The notes: generated by a model not told the origin, from the letters alone. Counted from the first letter of the stretch, positions 18,167 through 27,844 are shown. The stretch is DNA of 64,000 bases from Hymenobacter amundsenii (GCF_002204745.1 NZ_NIRR01000002.1:62001-126000); one strand, 5' to 3'. Program-made: numbers and translations.

Positions 18167-19675
18167 ATGAAAACGCTGAAATACGCTTTTGCCGTGGCCC
18201 TGATGGGTTCGGCCAGCCACGCTTTTGCCCAATATCAAGTCGATGCCCTTCGCAATTCGCAGTCGCAGCCTATAGGTACGGCCCGCACGCTGGGCATCGG
18301 CGGGGCCGGAGCCGCCATCGGCGGCGACTACGGGGCGGTGGGCATTAACCCTGCCGGACTGGGCATGTTCCAGCGCTCCGAAATTTCCTTTTCGCCGGGC
18401 GTTTCGTTTCTGAACACCAGCAGCCAGGGTTTCGGAACGACTACCAGCGAGTCGCGCAACAACCTGAACGTGGCCAGCCTCGGGATGGTGTTCGCGCATC
18501 GCCGGCCCGACGGCGACCCCAGCCCCTGGCGGGCAGGGGCCTTCTCGCTGGGTCTGATTCGGACGGCCGACTTCAACCAGCGCTTTCGTTACGATGGCAA
18601 CCCGCCCCAGAACCAGGACTTTTTCCAGCGCCTGGATGAAGACCACGGCGGTGCCCTCGACGAGTTGGCTTACAACACCTTTCTGACCGACTCCATCAAT
18701 GGTGAGCGGCGGCTTTCGGACCCTTTTTTAGCCACTGGTTTCGGTGACCAGCCATTGCGCCAGGGTGAAACCGTGAACACTACGGGCGCCAACACCCAGG
18801 TTGATATTGCCTACGGAGCCAGTTATCAGGACAAATTCTACATCGGGGGCGGGGTGGGCATTGTGCTTAGCCGCTACAGCACGGAAAGAATCACGACCGT
18901 TGTTGACCCCCAGACCGTGACGGACGAAGAGGCGACGTCGTTTGGCTCGCTGCGCCTGCGTAGTGCCATCGATACCCGCGGTACCGGCATAAATGCCCGC
19001 CTTGGCCTGATTTACCGACCCGTCGATGCCCTGCGTATTGGTGCCTCCATTCAGACGCCCACGTATTTTCAGTTCGACGAAACGTACAACGCCTCATTGC
19101 AGGCCCAGTTCGATAAGCCCATCAAGGTGGGTAACCAGACTTATTCGTCGGCCAGCGACGCCATTGATGCCGAACAGCTGAGCTACACGCTCACGACGCC
19201 GTTCCGTGCTACCGGTGGTATCTCGGCCGTAATCGGTAAGTATGGTTTTCTGAGTGGTGACGTGGAATACCTCAATTACTCGCAGGCGCACCTAGCCAAC
19301 AATGCCAACGGCTCGTTCGCCAACAGTGCCCGCGACTTTGGGGGCGATAATGATGCCGTGAGCAGCCTTTATTCCAGCGCCGTAAATGTGCGCCTCGGTG
19401 GCGAGCTGCGCCTCGATGTGCTGCGAGTACGGGCCGGTTTCGCCCACTACGGCGACCCCTACCGCGACGTTTCGGTCAGCCAAGGGCGTAATTACTTCAC
19501 GGGTGGATTGGGGCTACGCCAGGGCAATTTCTTCTTGGATGTGGCCGGCGTATATGCCCAGAGTAAGCAACTCTACAGCCCTTACACGTTGTTCGTGAGG
19601 AACACCAAAACGCCTGTGGTAGAGGTAAACAGCAAACCCCTGACGACCACCATCACGGCCGGCATCCTCTTCTAG
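18167..19675 (+). CDS. FadL/OmpP1-like outer-membrane transport protein
   Basis: 502-residue beta-barrel of the OmpP1/FadL/TodX family. A signal peptide (MKTLKYAFAVALMGSASHAFAQ) is followed by the family's N-terminal hatch region GTARTLGIGGAGAAIGGDYGAVGINPAGLG, where FadL members carry NPAG motifs. Alternating hydrophobic strands run to a C-terminal strand ending TITAGILF (terminal Phe). The family moves hydrophobic compounds such as long-chain fatty acids or aromatics across the outer membrane; the substrate here is unknown. It follows the lipoprotein gene by ~100 bp on the same strand and may be co-transcribed. Confidence 0.85.
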   Translation: MKTLKYAFAVALMGSASHAFAQYQVDALRNSQSQPIGTARTLGIGGAGAAIGGDYGAVGINPAGLGMFQRSEISFSPGVSFLNTSSQGFGTTTSESRNNLNVASLGMVFAHRRPDGDPSPWRAGAFSLGLIRTADFNQRFRYDGNPPQNQDFFQRLDEDHGGALDELAYNTFLTDSINGERRLSDPFLATGFGDQPLRQGETVNTTGANTQVDIAYGASYQDKFYIGGGVGIVLSRYSTERITTVVDPQTVTDEEATSFGSLRLRSAIDTRGTGINARLGLIYRPVDALRIGASIQTPTYFQFDETYNASLQAQFDKPIKVGNQTYSSASDAIDAEQLSYTLTTPFRATGGISAVIGKYGFLSGDVEYLNYSQAHLANNANGSFANSARDFGGDNDAVSSLYSSAVNVRLGGELRLDVLRVRAGFAHYGDPYRDVSVSQGRNYFTGGLGLRQGNFFLDVAGVYAQSKQLYSPYTLFVRNTKTPVVEVNSKPLTTTITAGILF

Positions 19676-19714
19676 GCTGCTAGCCGAGTCGCCACTCCAG
19701 CAGTTATAGCTAAT

Positions 19715-19756
19715 CGGGCCGGACCGTGGCGCATACGTGCGTTACGATCCGGCCCG
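19715..19756. terminator. Bidirectional hairpin after fadL-like gene
   Basis: CGGGCCGGACCGT (19715-19727) pairs with ACGATCCGGCCCG (19744-19756), one mismatch, between convergent genes. Confidence 0.65.
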
Positions 19757-19782
19757 GTTGGTTATAGGCTTGCTAGGCGCTG

Positions 19783-20727
19783 CTACTTGCCCACCCGCAC
19801 CTGCACCCGGATAGACCGAGTACCGGTGGTAATGATTTCCTCGACGTACAGCAGGCCGTACTTGCCCTCGGGCGTTAGGAAGGCGACGACCTGGTCTTTG
19901 GCAAGCGGACCCGTGTTGGCTGGCCGCGCGAAGTTGGTGCCGCCATTATAGGCCGCCGTGAAGTTTGCTGCCGTACCCGCCGCCTGGAAGTCGCTTTTCG
20001 TGAGGGCGGTGCGCCGGATGAGGGTGGCCAGGCGCTGGGGCCACTTCGAGGCTAGGCCCAGCGAATCGTCGGCGGGCGTAGAGAGGGTGGGGGCCGCCGT
20101 GCCGCGTTCGGGCCGGAACACCAAATCGATGAGTTGCTGGTTGGCGGGCTGGTTACGCAGGCTGAAACTGGGTAGCACGAAGCCCTCGCGCAGAGCCAGG
20201 AACCGGCGCCGGCCCAGGGCCCCAGGTGCTTCCAGGGTTGCCGTGTAGTTGTGGAATACGGCCGCCGAATCGGTGCGGCCTAGGCGTAGGCGCTGGCTGC
20301 TTTTACCCGTCCGGCCCTCGGTGTCGGTGGCCATATACGACCAGGTTTCGACCCCGGCAGTGGTGCGGATGCCATGCACGCTCTGGAAGTACAGCTCGCT
20401 GAGCGCAGAAACGGTGCTGTCGAGGTAAACTAGCGTGGTTTTGGGGGCCTTGGTGAGGTCGGGGTACGTGTTGTAGAAGAGTGGGTCGAGCGGCTCGGGG
20501 ATAGGGCTATACTCAACCGTAATGCGTACCTGCTTCAGCGGGCTGTCGCCGTCGGCGCGGGCCAGCATGCCGGTGGCCACGGTGTCGCCGGGCGTCGTGA
20601 GGAGGCGGTTGGCGGTAGACAGGCGGGCGCTGGCCACCAAATCGACCTGGGGGCCGGGCTCAAGGGCTGGCTGGCAGGCGGCCGCCAGCCCGGGCAAGGC
20701 CAGCAGAAGTATCGAACGGAAACGCAT
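19783..20727 (-). CDS. Unknown lipoprotein
   Basis: 314-residue predicted lipoprotein. ATG 20727 gives MRFRSILLLALPGLAAAC with the lipid-accepting Cys at residue 18; an upstream extension to 20805 lacks these features and overlaps the divergent peptidase leader. The mature part is probably all beta: ITVEYSPI, TTLVYLDSTVSALSELYF, YSYMATDTEGRTGKSS-like segments and a C-terminal YGLLYVEEIITTGTRSIRVQVRV. DTEGRTGKSSQRL suggests an immunoglobulin-like or SusE-like fold, but I recognise no family. It is divergent from the dipeptidyl peptidase gene and convergent with the FadL-like gene, so it forms its own transcript. Confidence 0.72.
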   Translation of the reverse strand: MRFRSILLLALPGLAAACQPALEPGPQVDLVASARLSTANRLLTTPGDTVATGMLARADGDSPLKQVRITVEYSPIPEPLDPLFYNTYPDLTKAPKTTLVYLDSTVSALSELYFQSVHGIRTTAGVETWSYMATDTEGRTGKSSQRLRLGRTDSAAVFHNYTATLEAPGALGRRRFLALREGFVLPSFSLRNQPANQQLIDLVFRPERGTAAPTLSTPADDSLGLASKWPQRLATLIRRTALTKSDFQAAGTAANFTAAYNGGTNFARPANTGPLAKDQVVAFLTPEGKYGLLYVEEIITTGTRSIRVQVRVGK

Positions 20728-20852
20728 ACGGCAGGAGATAGGCAGTAAAGATACACGGGAAAGCCCGCCTGGGAGCCGGCCCACGTGCAACCTTGCGGGC
20801 CGCATTGCCTACCTTAACGGCATATTCCCGCCGACATTTCATTTCAACCCGC

Positions 20853-23078
20853 ATGAAATTACGTTCCCTGGGCCTGGCCCTGCTGTTAACCACCGCCAGC
20901 CCCATGCTGCTGCCTGCTACCGCCCCGGTGGCCTTCGCTCAGCAAAAGCAAAATATCACCCTCGAAGACATCTGGCAGAAGGGCACGTTCTCCGCCAAGT
21001 CGGTAGCCGGCTTCAACTGGATGAAGGACGGCCGCTACTACTCCTCGCTGGCCAAGGGCGACTTGGTGCAAAACGACGTGACCACCGGCCAGCCGGTGCA
21101 AACGATAGTGGCGGCGGCAGACCTCAAACTGCCCGGCCAGGCCCAGCCCCTGCCCGTGGATGGCTACAGCTTCAACGCCGACGAAACCAAAATCCTGTTC
21201 AGCACCGCCACCGAACCCATTTACCGGCGCAGCAGCAAGTCGACTTTCTATGTCTACGACCGCTCCACCAAGCAGCTCGTGCTCTTAAGTGCGGGCGAAG
21301 GCAAGCAGCTTTACGCCACGTTTTCGCCCGACGGCAAGCGCGTGGCCTTCGTGCGCGACAACAACCTGTTCGTGACTGACCTGGCCACAATGCGCGAAAC
21401 GGCCGTGACCACCGACGGTGAGCTGAACAAGATCATCAATGGGGGTACCGACTGGGTGTACGAGGAGGAATTCGAGTTCGCCCAAGGCTTCCAATGGTCG
21501 CCCGATTCGCGGCAGGTAGCGTTTTACCGCTTCGATGTAAGCGCGGTGCCCGAGTACAACATGCAGGAATGGGGCCCGCTGTATCCGCAGGACTACCGCT
21601 ACAAGTACCCCAAGGCCGGCGAGAAGAACTCGACCGTGGGCGTGAGCGTGTACGACGTGGCCGCGGGCCAGACCGTGAAGATGGACGTGGGCCCGGAGGC
21701 CGACCAGTATATTCCGCGCATTGGCTGGACCAAAACGCCGAACCTGCTCAGTATCCGGCGCATGAACCGGCTTCAGAACAAGCTCGAAATTCTGCACGCC
21801 GATGCCCGCACCGGCAAAACCGACGTGGTGCTGACCGATACTGACCCGGCCTACGTGGAGGTAAACGACGATTTACGCTACCTCGAAGGCGGCAAGCAGT
21901 TCCTGTTTACGAGCGAAAAGGACGGCTACCGCCACCTGTACCTCTACGACATGAAGGGCAAGCTGGTGCGCCAACTCACGAAGGGCAACTGGGAAATTGC
22001 CAGCATTGAGGGCTTCAACGAGAAGAAAGGTGAGGTCTACTTTATCAGCACCGAGGAGTCGCCGCTGCAACGCCACCTGTACAGCATCAACCTGAAGGGC
22101 AAGGGTAAAACCCGCCTCAGCGAAGCTGGCGGGGGCGTAGATGTGGTGAACATGAGCCCCGACACCAAGTACTACCTTAACTACCACTCCGAGGCCGGAC
22201 AGCCCCAGGTAGTGAGCCTGCGCAACGGCCAGGATGGCAAGCTGGTGAAGGTGCTGGAAGACAACGCCGCGTTGCGCCAGAAGCTTACCGGCTACAACCT
22301 GGGCAAGCTGGAATTTATCAATTTCAAAACGGATGAGGGGGTAGACTTGAACGCCTCGGTGCTCAAGCCGGCTAATTTCGACCCCGCCAAAAAGTACCCG
22401 GTGCTTATGTACGTGTACGGCGGCCCGGGCTCGCAGACCGTGAAGGACGACGCCGGCGGGGGCATTGCCTTCACCAACTACCTCTGGCACCAACTGTTGG
22501 CCGAGCAGGGCTACATCATCGTGAGCGTGGACAACCGGGGCACCGGGGCGCGGGGTTCGGCGTTCAAAAAGAGCACCTACGCCAACCTGGGCAAGCTCGA
22601 AACCCAGGACCAAGCCGCGGCTGCTCGCTATTTCGCCACCCTGCCCTACGTGGATAAGTCCCGCATTGGCATCTGGGGCTGGAGCTTCGGGGGCTACATG
22701 ACCACGCTGGCCCTCACCAAAAACCCCGATCTGTTCAAGATGGGCGTGGCCGTGGCCCCCGTTACCAACTGGCGCTACTACGACACGGTGTACACCGAGC
22801 GGTTCCTGAAAACGCCCCAGGAAAACCCCCAGGGCTACGACGACAACTCGCCCGTGCAGTTCGCCGACCAGCTCAAAAGTAAGCTGCTGCTGGTGCACGG
22901 TACCGGCGACGACAACGTGCATTTCCAGAACTCGGTGGCCTTCGTGGATGCCATGATAAAGGCCAACAAGGACTACCAGACGCTGTATTACCCCAACCGG
23001 AACCACGGCATTTACGGCGGCAATACCCGCCTGCACCTGTACCGCCAGATGACCAACTTCGTGCTGCAAAACCTGTAG
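20853..23078 (+). CDS. dpp4: Dipeptidyl peptidase IV, S9B serine peptidase
   Basis: 741-residue exported prolyl dipeptidyl peptidase. ATG 20853 gives a signal peptide (MKLRSLGLALLLTTASPML...AFAQ). The N-terminal eight-bladed propeller contains the double-Glu substrate clamp in DWVYEEEFEFAQGF. The C-terminal alpha/beta hydrolase domain has Ser611 in GWSFGGYM, Asp686 in GTGDDNVHF and His718 in NHGIYGG. These three positions match the order and spacing of the DPP4 triad. It removes X-Pro dipeptides from peptides in the periplasm and is typical of peptide-degrading Bacteroidota. The gene is monocistronic, followed by a strong hairpin (23107-23142). Confidence 0.95.
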   Translation: MKLRSLGLALLLTTASPMLLPATAPVAFAQQKQNITLEDIWQKGTFSAKSVAGFNWMKDGRYYSSLAKGDLVQNDVTTGQPVQTIVAAADLKLPGQAQPLPVDGYSFNADETKILFSTATEPIYRRSSKSTFYVYDRSTKQLVLLSAGEGKQLYATFSPDGKRVAFVRDNNLFVTDLATMRETAVTTDGELNKIINGGTDWVYEEEFEFAQGFQWSPDSRQVAFYRFDVSAVPEYNMQEWGPLYPQDYRYKYPKAGEKNSTVGVSVYDVAAGQTVKMDVGPEADQYIPRIGWTKTPNLLSIRRMNRLQNKLEILHADARTGKTDVVLTDTDPAYVEVNDDLRYLEGGKQFLFTSEKDGYRHLYLYDMKGKLVRQLTKGNWEIASIEGFNEKKGEVYFISTEESPLQRHLYSINLKGKGKTRLSEAGGGVDVVNMSPDTKYYLNYHSEAGQPQVVSLRNGQDGKLVKVLEDNAALRQKLTGYNLGKLEFINFKTDEGVDLNASVLKPANFDPAKKYPVLMYVYGGPGSQTVKDDAGGGIAFTNYLWHQLLAEQGYIIVSVDNRGTGARGSAFKKSTYANLGKLETQDQAAAARYFATLPYVDKSRIGIWGWSFGGYMTTLALTKNPDLFKMGVAVAPVTNWRYYDTVYTERFLKTPQENPQGYDDNSPVQFADQLKSKLLLVHGTGDDNVHFQNSVAFVDAMIKANKDYQTLYYPNRNHGIYGGNTRLHLYRQMTNFVLQNL

Positions 23079-23106
23079 GCTGAGTTGGAAAGCGGTACTG
23101 TTCAAT

Positions 23107-23142
23107 CAACAGCGGCGGCTCCTGATGGGGCCGCCGCTGTTG
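23107..23142 (+). terminator. Terminator hairpin after dpp4
   Basis: CAACAGCGGCGGC (23107-23119) pairs exactly with GCCGCCGCTGTTG (23130-23142) around a 10-nt loop, 28 bp past the stop. Confidence 0.75.
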
Positions 23143-23292
23143 CTTCGGGGAGTGCCAGCAGCTGGTGCAAGGGGGGGCGAAGAAAGCCGGCCTCAAGGAA
23201 TATTATGGTATTAAACCGCGTTGACAAGCTGCTTTGTGGGAGAAAAAGCCGAATTTCGGCCACTTCCCGTTTCCTCCGACTCCCTACCTGCG

Positions 23293-24744
23293 ATGCTTGC
23301 CCGACTTTCCAGCCGATTTCTCCTGTTGATGATGAGTAGCGGGCTGCTACTGGCCTGCCAGCCCGAACAAGCAACTGAGGAAACGACTGCCCCGCCCGTG
23401 TCGCCCGCTTTGGCCGACACACTGGCTTACGACTCGCTCGATACGCCCCTGGCTGCCACGCCCATCAAGCGCGACTGGCACCGGGTGGAGCGGCCCACCC
23501 GCCGCCGGGCCCCGCTGGTGGTGTACCGCAGCTCGCGCCCGCCCCAGGACGAAACGCCGCCCCCACCCGCCGAACCCCGCCTCCAGGACCTCACGCTTAA
23601 GCCCAGCGAGTACTTCCAAATCGACCCCACCAAGGCCGCCGAAGTGCGCGGGCAGGAGGGCACCATCGTTCGGTTTCCGGCCGGGGCGCTGGTCGATGGC
23701 CGGCAGAAGCCGGTAACCGGCACCGTGTGGGTAGAGCTGAAGGAGTGCTACTCGGGCTCGTCGATGCTGCTTTCCAACCTGCTGACCGAAACCGAAGCTG
23801 GCCGGCCCCTGGAGCTGAGCGGGGCGGTATTGGTGCGGGCCTCGGCCCACGGCCAGCAACTGGCCCTGGCTTCGGGCCGCAACTTTCAGTTGGAGTTGAA
23901 GGGCCGCTCCCGCAACACGCCGCTGTTTTATGGCCAGGCCGAAAGTAGCGGCAGCGTCGTGCGCTGGGCCGAGGGCGAGGCGGCCCCCGCGCCGTCGAGC
24001 CAAATCCTGACCAAGGCCCAGCGGATGCCCCGCTACGGCCAGGGTCCGGCCGACATCAACAAGCTCATCCGCTACCCCCAGCAGGCCCAGGTTAATCAAA
24101 CCGAAGGCCTCGTGTTTGCCTCGTTTGTAGTAGATGAGAGCGGGCGCATCCGGGAGCCCCGCATTTTGCGCGGCCTCGGCAATGGCTGCGACGAGGAGGT
24201 GCTGCGGGTGCTGCGCCAGACTTCGGGCCGCTGGACACCGGGCCAGCAGGACGGCCGTTTCGTGAAGGTGCGGTTGGTGCTGCCGGTGCGCTTCAAGTTT
24301 CAGCCCGGCCAGGCCACCGCCCCCGAAACCGATTTGGCCGCCGCCCCCGAGCTTGAAGCTCCAGATGAGGCCGCGGCCGAAACAGATCTGGCCGTTACGG
24401 CTAATGCCTTGCAGCCCAGCCGCCTTGGCTGGCTGGCTGCTGGCCGCCCTTGGGCTGGCAAAGCGTCGCCGCTGTTCGTGCCCGCCTTCGTGGCCAACCC
24501 CCAAACGGCCGTGCGGTTAGTAGTGCCGGGGCGGCGCGTGGTAGTGGGCGGCACCCCCCAGGAAGGTGGCTACCAGTTCATGGCTGCCCCCGCCGGCGCT
24601 ACCATCGTGGGCCTGCGCTACGAGAACGGTGCGCCCTTCCTGGCCCGGGAGGCCCGCCCCGCCGGCGCCCCGCCCGTCGATACGCTCCGCTTCGAGGAAA
24701 CCAACCTCACCGACCTGGAAACCACGCTCAGCCGCCTGAATTGA
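23293..24744 (+). CDS. Lipoprotein with TonB C-terminal-like domain
   Basis: 483-residue predicted lipoprotein. ATG 23293 gives a signal with lipobox GLLLAC (Cys ~19). Residues ~95-215 match a Bacteroidota extracellular domain seen as GTxVRFPAGALVDGRQKPVTGTVWVELKECY and LELSGAVLVRASAHGQQLAL. Residues ~245-340 look like a TonB C-terminal domain (YPQQAQVNQTEGLVFASFVVDESGRIREPRI..., GCDEEVLRVLRQTSGRWTPG, VLPVRF). The remaining ~140 residues are Ala-rich linker plus a small beta domain. Normal TonB is anchored by an inner-membrane helix, so a lipid anchor before this domain is odd; it may be a binding module rather than an energy transducer. The stop codon overlaps a half copy of the family-A repeat. 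Confidence 0.78.
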   Translation: MLARLSSRFLLLMMSSGLLLACQPEQATEETTAPPVSPALADTLAYDSLDTPLAATPIKRDWHRVERPTRRRAPLVVYRSSRPPQDETPPPPAEPRLQDLTLKPSEYFQIDPTKAAEVRGQEGTIVRFPAGALVDGRQKPVTGTVWVELKECYSGSSMLLSNLLTETEAGRPLELSGAVLVRASAHGQQLALASGRNFQLELKGRSRNTPLFYGQAESSGSVVRWAEGEAAPAPSSQILTKAQRMPRYGQGPADINKLIRYPQQAQVNQTEGLVFASFVVDESGRIREPRILRGLGNGCDEEVLRVLRQTSGRWTPGQQDGRFVKVRLVLPVRFKFQPGQATAPETDLAAAPELEAPDEAAAETDLAVTANALQPSRLGWLAAGRPWAGKASPLFVPAFVANPQTAVRLVVPGRRVVVGGTPQEGGYQFMAAPAGATIVGLRYENGAPFLAREARPAGAPPVDTLRFEETNLTDLETTLSRLN

Positions 24745-24762
24745 ATGACGTTCTTTCTCACT
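24743..24762. repeat. Family-A half element
   Basis: GAATGACGTTCTTTCTCAC matches the right end of family-A copies (compare 27966-27975 and 54906-54919). No left partner is present. It overlaps the last codon of the preceding gene. Confidence 0.55.
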
Positions 24763-24777
24763 ACCTCTCTCTCTATA

Positions 24778-26289
24778 TCAGCGGCGCGGGCCTAGTTGCA
24801 AGGTCAGGCAGGAGTCAGAGCGCACCAGCACGGTGGTTTGGAAGAACTGTTGCCAAGTGGCGGTGGCTTGGCGGCCGCACACGACGACGATTTCGCCGGG
24901 CTGGGCTTTACCCGTTTGCCAGGGGCCCAGCCGCCGCACCCAGTGGCCAAACTGATACTCGGCGGCCAGGCGGTAAAATTCGGGGGAGTCGTTGAACGAG
25001 CCGTCGGTGCCCAGAATGTAGCGGTTGAGGTTGGGCAGCTGCTGGCGCTGGTAGCGCAAATGGTGCCCGTACACCAGCTGGTGGTTTTCGAACCGATGGT
25101 TGGAAAGCTTGCGGAGGTACTGAATCTGATTCAGGTAGGGAAACGTGGCCAAGGCCAGTACGCCCGCCACCTGTGCGGCGTAGCGCAGCGGCCGCCCCGG
25201 TGCCACGGCCGCCCGTACCGTCCGAAAGGTAGTAGTGAGGCCAGCGGCTACCAGCAGGGCCAGCAGCGGAAAGGCGGGGGCATCGTACCAGAAAAGTTTG
25301 GTTTGGGTGAGGGCCAGGACCAGGTAGAAAGACGCCACTACGGCCGTCAGGACCCGCGCCAGCCACCAGGGCCGGCTGCCCCGCGGCGTCCACCAGCCCA
25401 GGCTGATTCCCAGCAGCGCAGGGAGTAGCCAGAGGGAGAACTTGTACTCGGCCAGTAAGTTGAAGTACCACTCGAAGGGCTTGTAGTGGCCTTCGAGCTG
25501 GTTGCCGGCCGGCCCCCCCACCTCGTAGTCCCACACGGCCGCCAGGTAGCCCGGGGCAGCGGCTTCACGCACTACGTACCAGCCCACGGCCAGCACCAGC
25601 ACCAACCCGGCGGCCAGCCAGGGGGCCGGTCGCCGGAGCCGGGCCGCGCCGCCCGTCAGGGCCACGGCCAGCAGCAGCCCTGGCCCGAACATGGCCCCGG
25701 CAATGCCCTTCGTGAGTACGGCCGCCGCGAAACTCAGGCCCGTGGCCCCGGCCCAGCGGCGGCGGCCAGTGCGCAGGTAGGCCAGCCAACTCAGTACTCC
25801 AGCCGTGGTACAAAGGGTTAGCATGGCATCGAAATCGGCGGTGCGGGCCACGTGAAACGTGATGTACCCAGGGCTGGTGAGCAGCACCAAGCCGGCCAGC
25901 AGGCCCGCCAAGGGGCTGCGCAGCCAGCGGGCAGCAGCGGCGTAAATGAGCAGCACCGTGGTTAGAGCTGCCAGGGCCGCGGGCAAGCGCAGGCCCAGTT
26001 CGGTGGGGCCAAATAGCCGGATGCTGCCGGCCAGTAGCCAGGTCCAGAGCGGGGGCTTGCTGTTCCAGAGGTCGGGCTCGTTGAGGTAGCGAATCACCAG
26101 CCAGTCGTGGTGGACGAGGATGCCCAGCGCGTCGAGGGCCGTGCGCGACTCGTCCCACTGCTGCACCGGAAAGGAGGTGAGCTGCCAGAACAGCGGGAAA
26201 TAAGCCAGGGCTAGCAGCAACAGCAGCGGCCCAAAGCGCCGCCACCAAGGCAGCGGACGGGTAGAGAGGGGAGGGGCGGACGAAAACAC
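24778..26289 (-). CDS. GT39/ArnT-like GT-C glycosyltransferase
   Basis: 503-residue polytopic membrane protein of the dolichyl-phosphate-mannose/ArnT superfamily (GT-C), which uses polyprenyl-phosphate sugars as donors on the periplasmic side. After the first helix comes the acidic loop motif QQWDESRTAL, followed by NEPDLWNSKPPLWTWL, which matches the ArnT/PMT loop (nKPPlyyWl). About eleven hydrophobic helices follow, and the C-terminal ~120 residues are soluble and probably periplasmic. The start is GTG 26289; a TATCTTTC box (minus strand, 26293-26300) lies only a few bases ahead, so the message may have almost no leader. Target is unknown. Confidence 0.85.
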   Translation of the reverse strand: MFSSAPPLSTRPLPWWRRFGPLLLLLALAYFPLFWQLTSFPVQQWDESRTALDALGILVHHDWLVIRYLNEPDLWNSKPPLWTWLLAGSIRLFGPTELGLRLPAALAALTTVLLIYAAAARWLRSPLAGLLAGLVLLTSPGYITFHVARTADFDAMLTLCTTAGVLSWLAYLRTGRRRWAGATGLSFAAAVLTKGIAGAMFGPGLLLAVALTGGAARLRRPAPWLAAGLVLVLAVGWYVVREAAAPGYLAAVWDYEVGGPAGNQLEGHYKPFEWYFNLLAEYKFSLWLLPALLGISLGWWTPRGSRPWWLARVLTAVVASFYLVLALTQTKLFWYDAPAFPLLALLVAAGLTTTFRTVRAAVAPGRPLRYAAQVAGVLALATFPYLNQIQYLRKLSNHRFENHQLVYGHHLRYQRQQLPNLNRYILGTDGSFNDSPEFYRLAAEYQFGHWVRRLGPWQTGKAQPGEIVVVCGRQATATWQQFFQTTVLVRSDSCLTLQLGPRR

Positions 26290-26371
26290 GGGGAAAGATA
26301 AGCCTAACGGGCCAGCAGTGCCCTCTGCGGCGACCGACTGGCGACGACTTCCCGCTACTCGTCGGCGCGGC

Positions 26372-27811
26372 TCAAAATTTCACGCATACGTTCTGGGGCT
26401 CAGTGAAAAACCGCAGCGCTTCGAGCCCGCCCTCGCGGCCTACACCCGAATTTTTCATGCCGCCGAAGGGGGTGCGCAGGTCGCGGTGCAACCAGGTGTT
26501 CACCCATACCACCCCGGCGTGCAGCTGCGGGGCCAAGCGGTGGGCCCGGGCCAGGTCGCGGGTCCAGAGGGTGGCCGAAAGCCCGTACTCGGTGCCGTTG
26601 GCCCAGGCCAGCGCCTCGGCTTCGGTGTCGAAGGGTGTGAGCGTAACGACGGGGCCGAAGATTTCCTCCTGGTTTACCCGGCAGCCCGGGGCCAGCCCCT
26701 CGAACACGGTGGGCTGCACGAAATAGCCCCCCGCGCAGCGGCCCGACAGTTGCTCGCGCTGCCCGCCCGCTAGTAACCGCCCGCCTTCCTGGTAAGCCAG
26801 CTCGATGTAGCTCAGGACTTTGTGCAAGTGGGCCTCGCTCACTAGTGCTCCTTGGTCGGTGGCCGCATCGAGCGGGTCGCCCACGCGCAGGGCAGCCACC
26901 TGGGCCAAGAACTCGGTTTTGAACTGCTCGTAGATGGGGCGCTCGATAAAAATGCGGGAGCCGCAGAGGCAGATCTGGCCCTGATTGGCGAAGCTGCTCC
27001 GCACGCTGGTGCGTACGGCCTCAGTTAGGTCGCAGTCGGCAAACACGAGGTTGGGGTTTTTGCCCCCGAGTTCCAGGGAGAGTTTTTTGAACAGCGGGGC
27101 TGCCGTGCGGGCCAGGTGAGCCCCGGTGGCAGTGCCGCCCGTGAAGCTGATGGCCCGGATGCCGGGATGCTCTACCAGGGCCTGCCCGGCGCGCGGACCG
27201 GTGCCGTGCACCACGTTGAGCACACCCGGAGGCAGACCGGCCTCAATAGCCAGCTGGCTGAGCAGAAAAGCAGTGCAGGGCGTCAGTTCCGAGGGTTTGA
27301 CTACCACGCAGCAGCCGGCGGCCAGGGCCGGAGCAATCTTCCAGCTCAGCAGGTAGAGCGGCAAATTCCAGGGCGAAATGCAGGCTACTACACCCAGCGG
27401 GTGGCGCACCGTGTAGTTGAGGGCCACACCTTCCTGCACGTGCGCTTCGGTGGCGAAGTGCTGGGCCAGCGTGCCGAAGAAAGCAAAGTTGCTGGCCGCC
27501 CGCGGGATATCGAGGGTGCGGGCCAGGCGCAGGGGCTTGCCGTTGTCTTGGCTTTCGGCCTGGGCCAGGGCCTCGAGGTCGCGCTCAATCAGTTCGGCCA
27601 GCCGCACCAGCAGGCGGCCTCGCTCCTCGGCTGGCAAGGCCCGCCAAGCCGGTAGGGCCGCCTCGCCCGCCCGCACGGCCGCATCCACGTCGGCCGCATC
27701 CGAGTCGGGCACCTGGGCAAAGGCCTGGCCGGTAGCCGGTTCGATAACGGGCAGGTAGCACCCCGCCCCCGGCGGCACCAGTTCGCCCCCGATCAGGTTG
27801 AGTAACTGCAT
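26372..27811 (-). CDS. 2-aminomuconic semialdehyde dehydrogenase (ALDH8-like)
   Basis: 479-residue NAD-dependent aldehyde dehydrogenase, cytoplasmic. Catalytic Cys281 lies in SFANQGQICLCGSRIF, Glu247 in LELGGKNP and Asn149 in ISPWNLPLYLLSWKIAPA. These segments and the C-terminal WVNTWLHRDLRTPFGGMKNSG closely resemble ALDH8A1/AmnC-type enzymes that oxidise 2-aminomuconate (or 2-hydroxymuconate) semialdehyde. ATG 27811 gives the normal N-terminus MQLLNLIGGE; the longer reading from 27913 crosses the repeat region. It would act directly after the ACMS decarboxylase at 42073 in kynurenine catabolism. It sits among glycosyltransferase genes, about 14 kb from the other pathway genes. Confidence 0.86.
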   Translation of the reverse strand: MQLLNLIGGELVPPGAGCYLPVIEPATGQAFAQVPDSDAADVDAAVRAGEAALPAWRALPAEERGRLLVRLAELIERDLEALAQAESQDNGKPLRLARTLDIPRAASNFAFFGTLAQHFATEAHVQEGVALNYTVRHPLGVVACISPWNLPLYLLSWKIAPALAAGCCVVVKPSELTPCTAFLLSQLAIEAGLPPGVLNVVHGTGPRAGQALVEHPGIRAISFTGGTATGAHLARTAAPLFKKLSLELGGKNPNLVFADCDLTEAVRTSVRSSFANQGQICLCGSRIFIERPIYEQFKTEFLAQVAALRVGDPLDAATDQGALVSEAHLHKVLSYIELAYQEGGRLLAGGQREQLSGRCAGGYFVQPTVFEGLAPGCRVNQEEIFGPVVTLTPFDTEAEALAWANGTEYGLSATLWTRDLARAHRLAPQLHAGVVWVNTWLHRDLRTPFGGMKNSGVGREGGLEALRFFTEPQNVCVKF

Positions 27812-27844
27812 AGGGAAGGTTGTGAGAGAGGTTGGGAGGTGAGA

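Noticed and set aside
21873..23105. 410-codon minus-strand open frame opposite dipeptidyl peptidase IV
   Set aside because: Antisense shadow of a gene with a complete catalytic triad; low-complexity translation with no motif.
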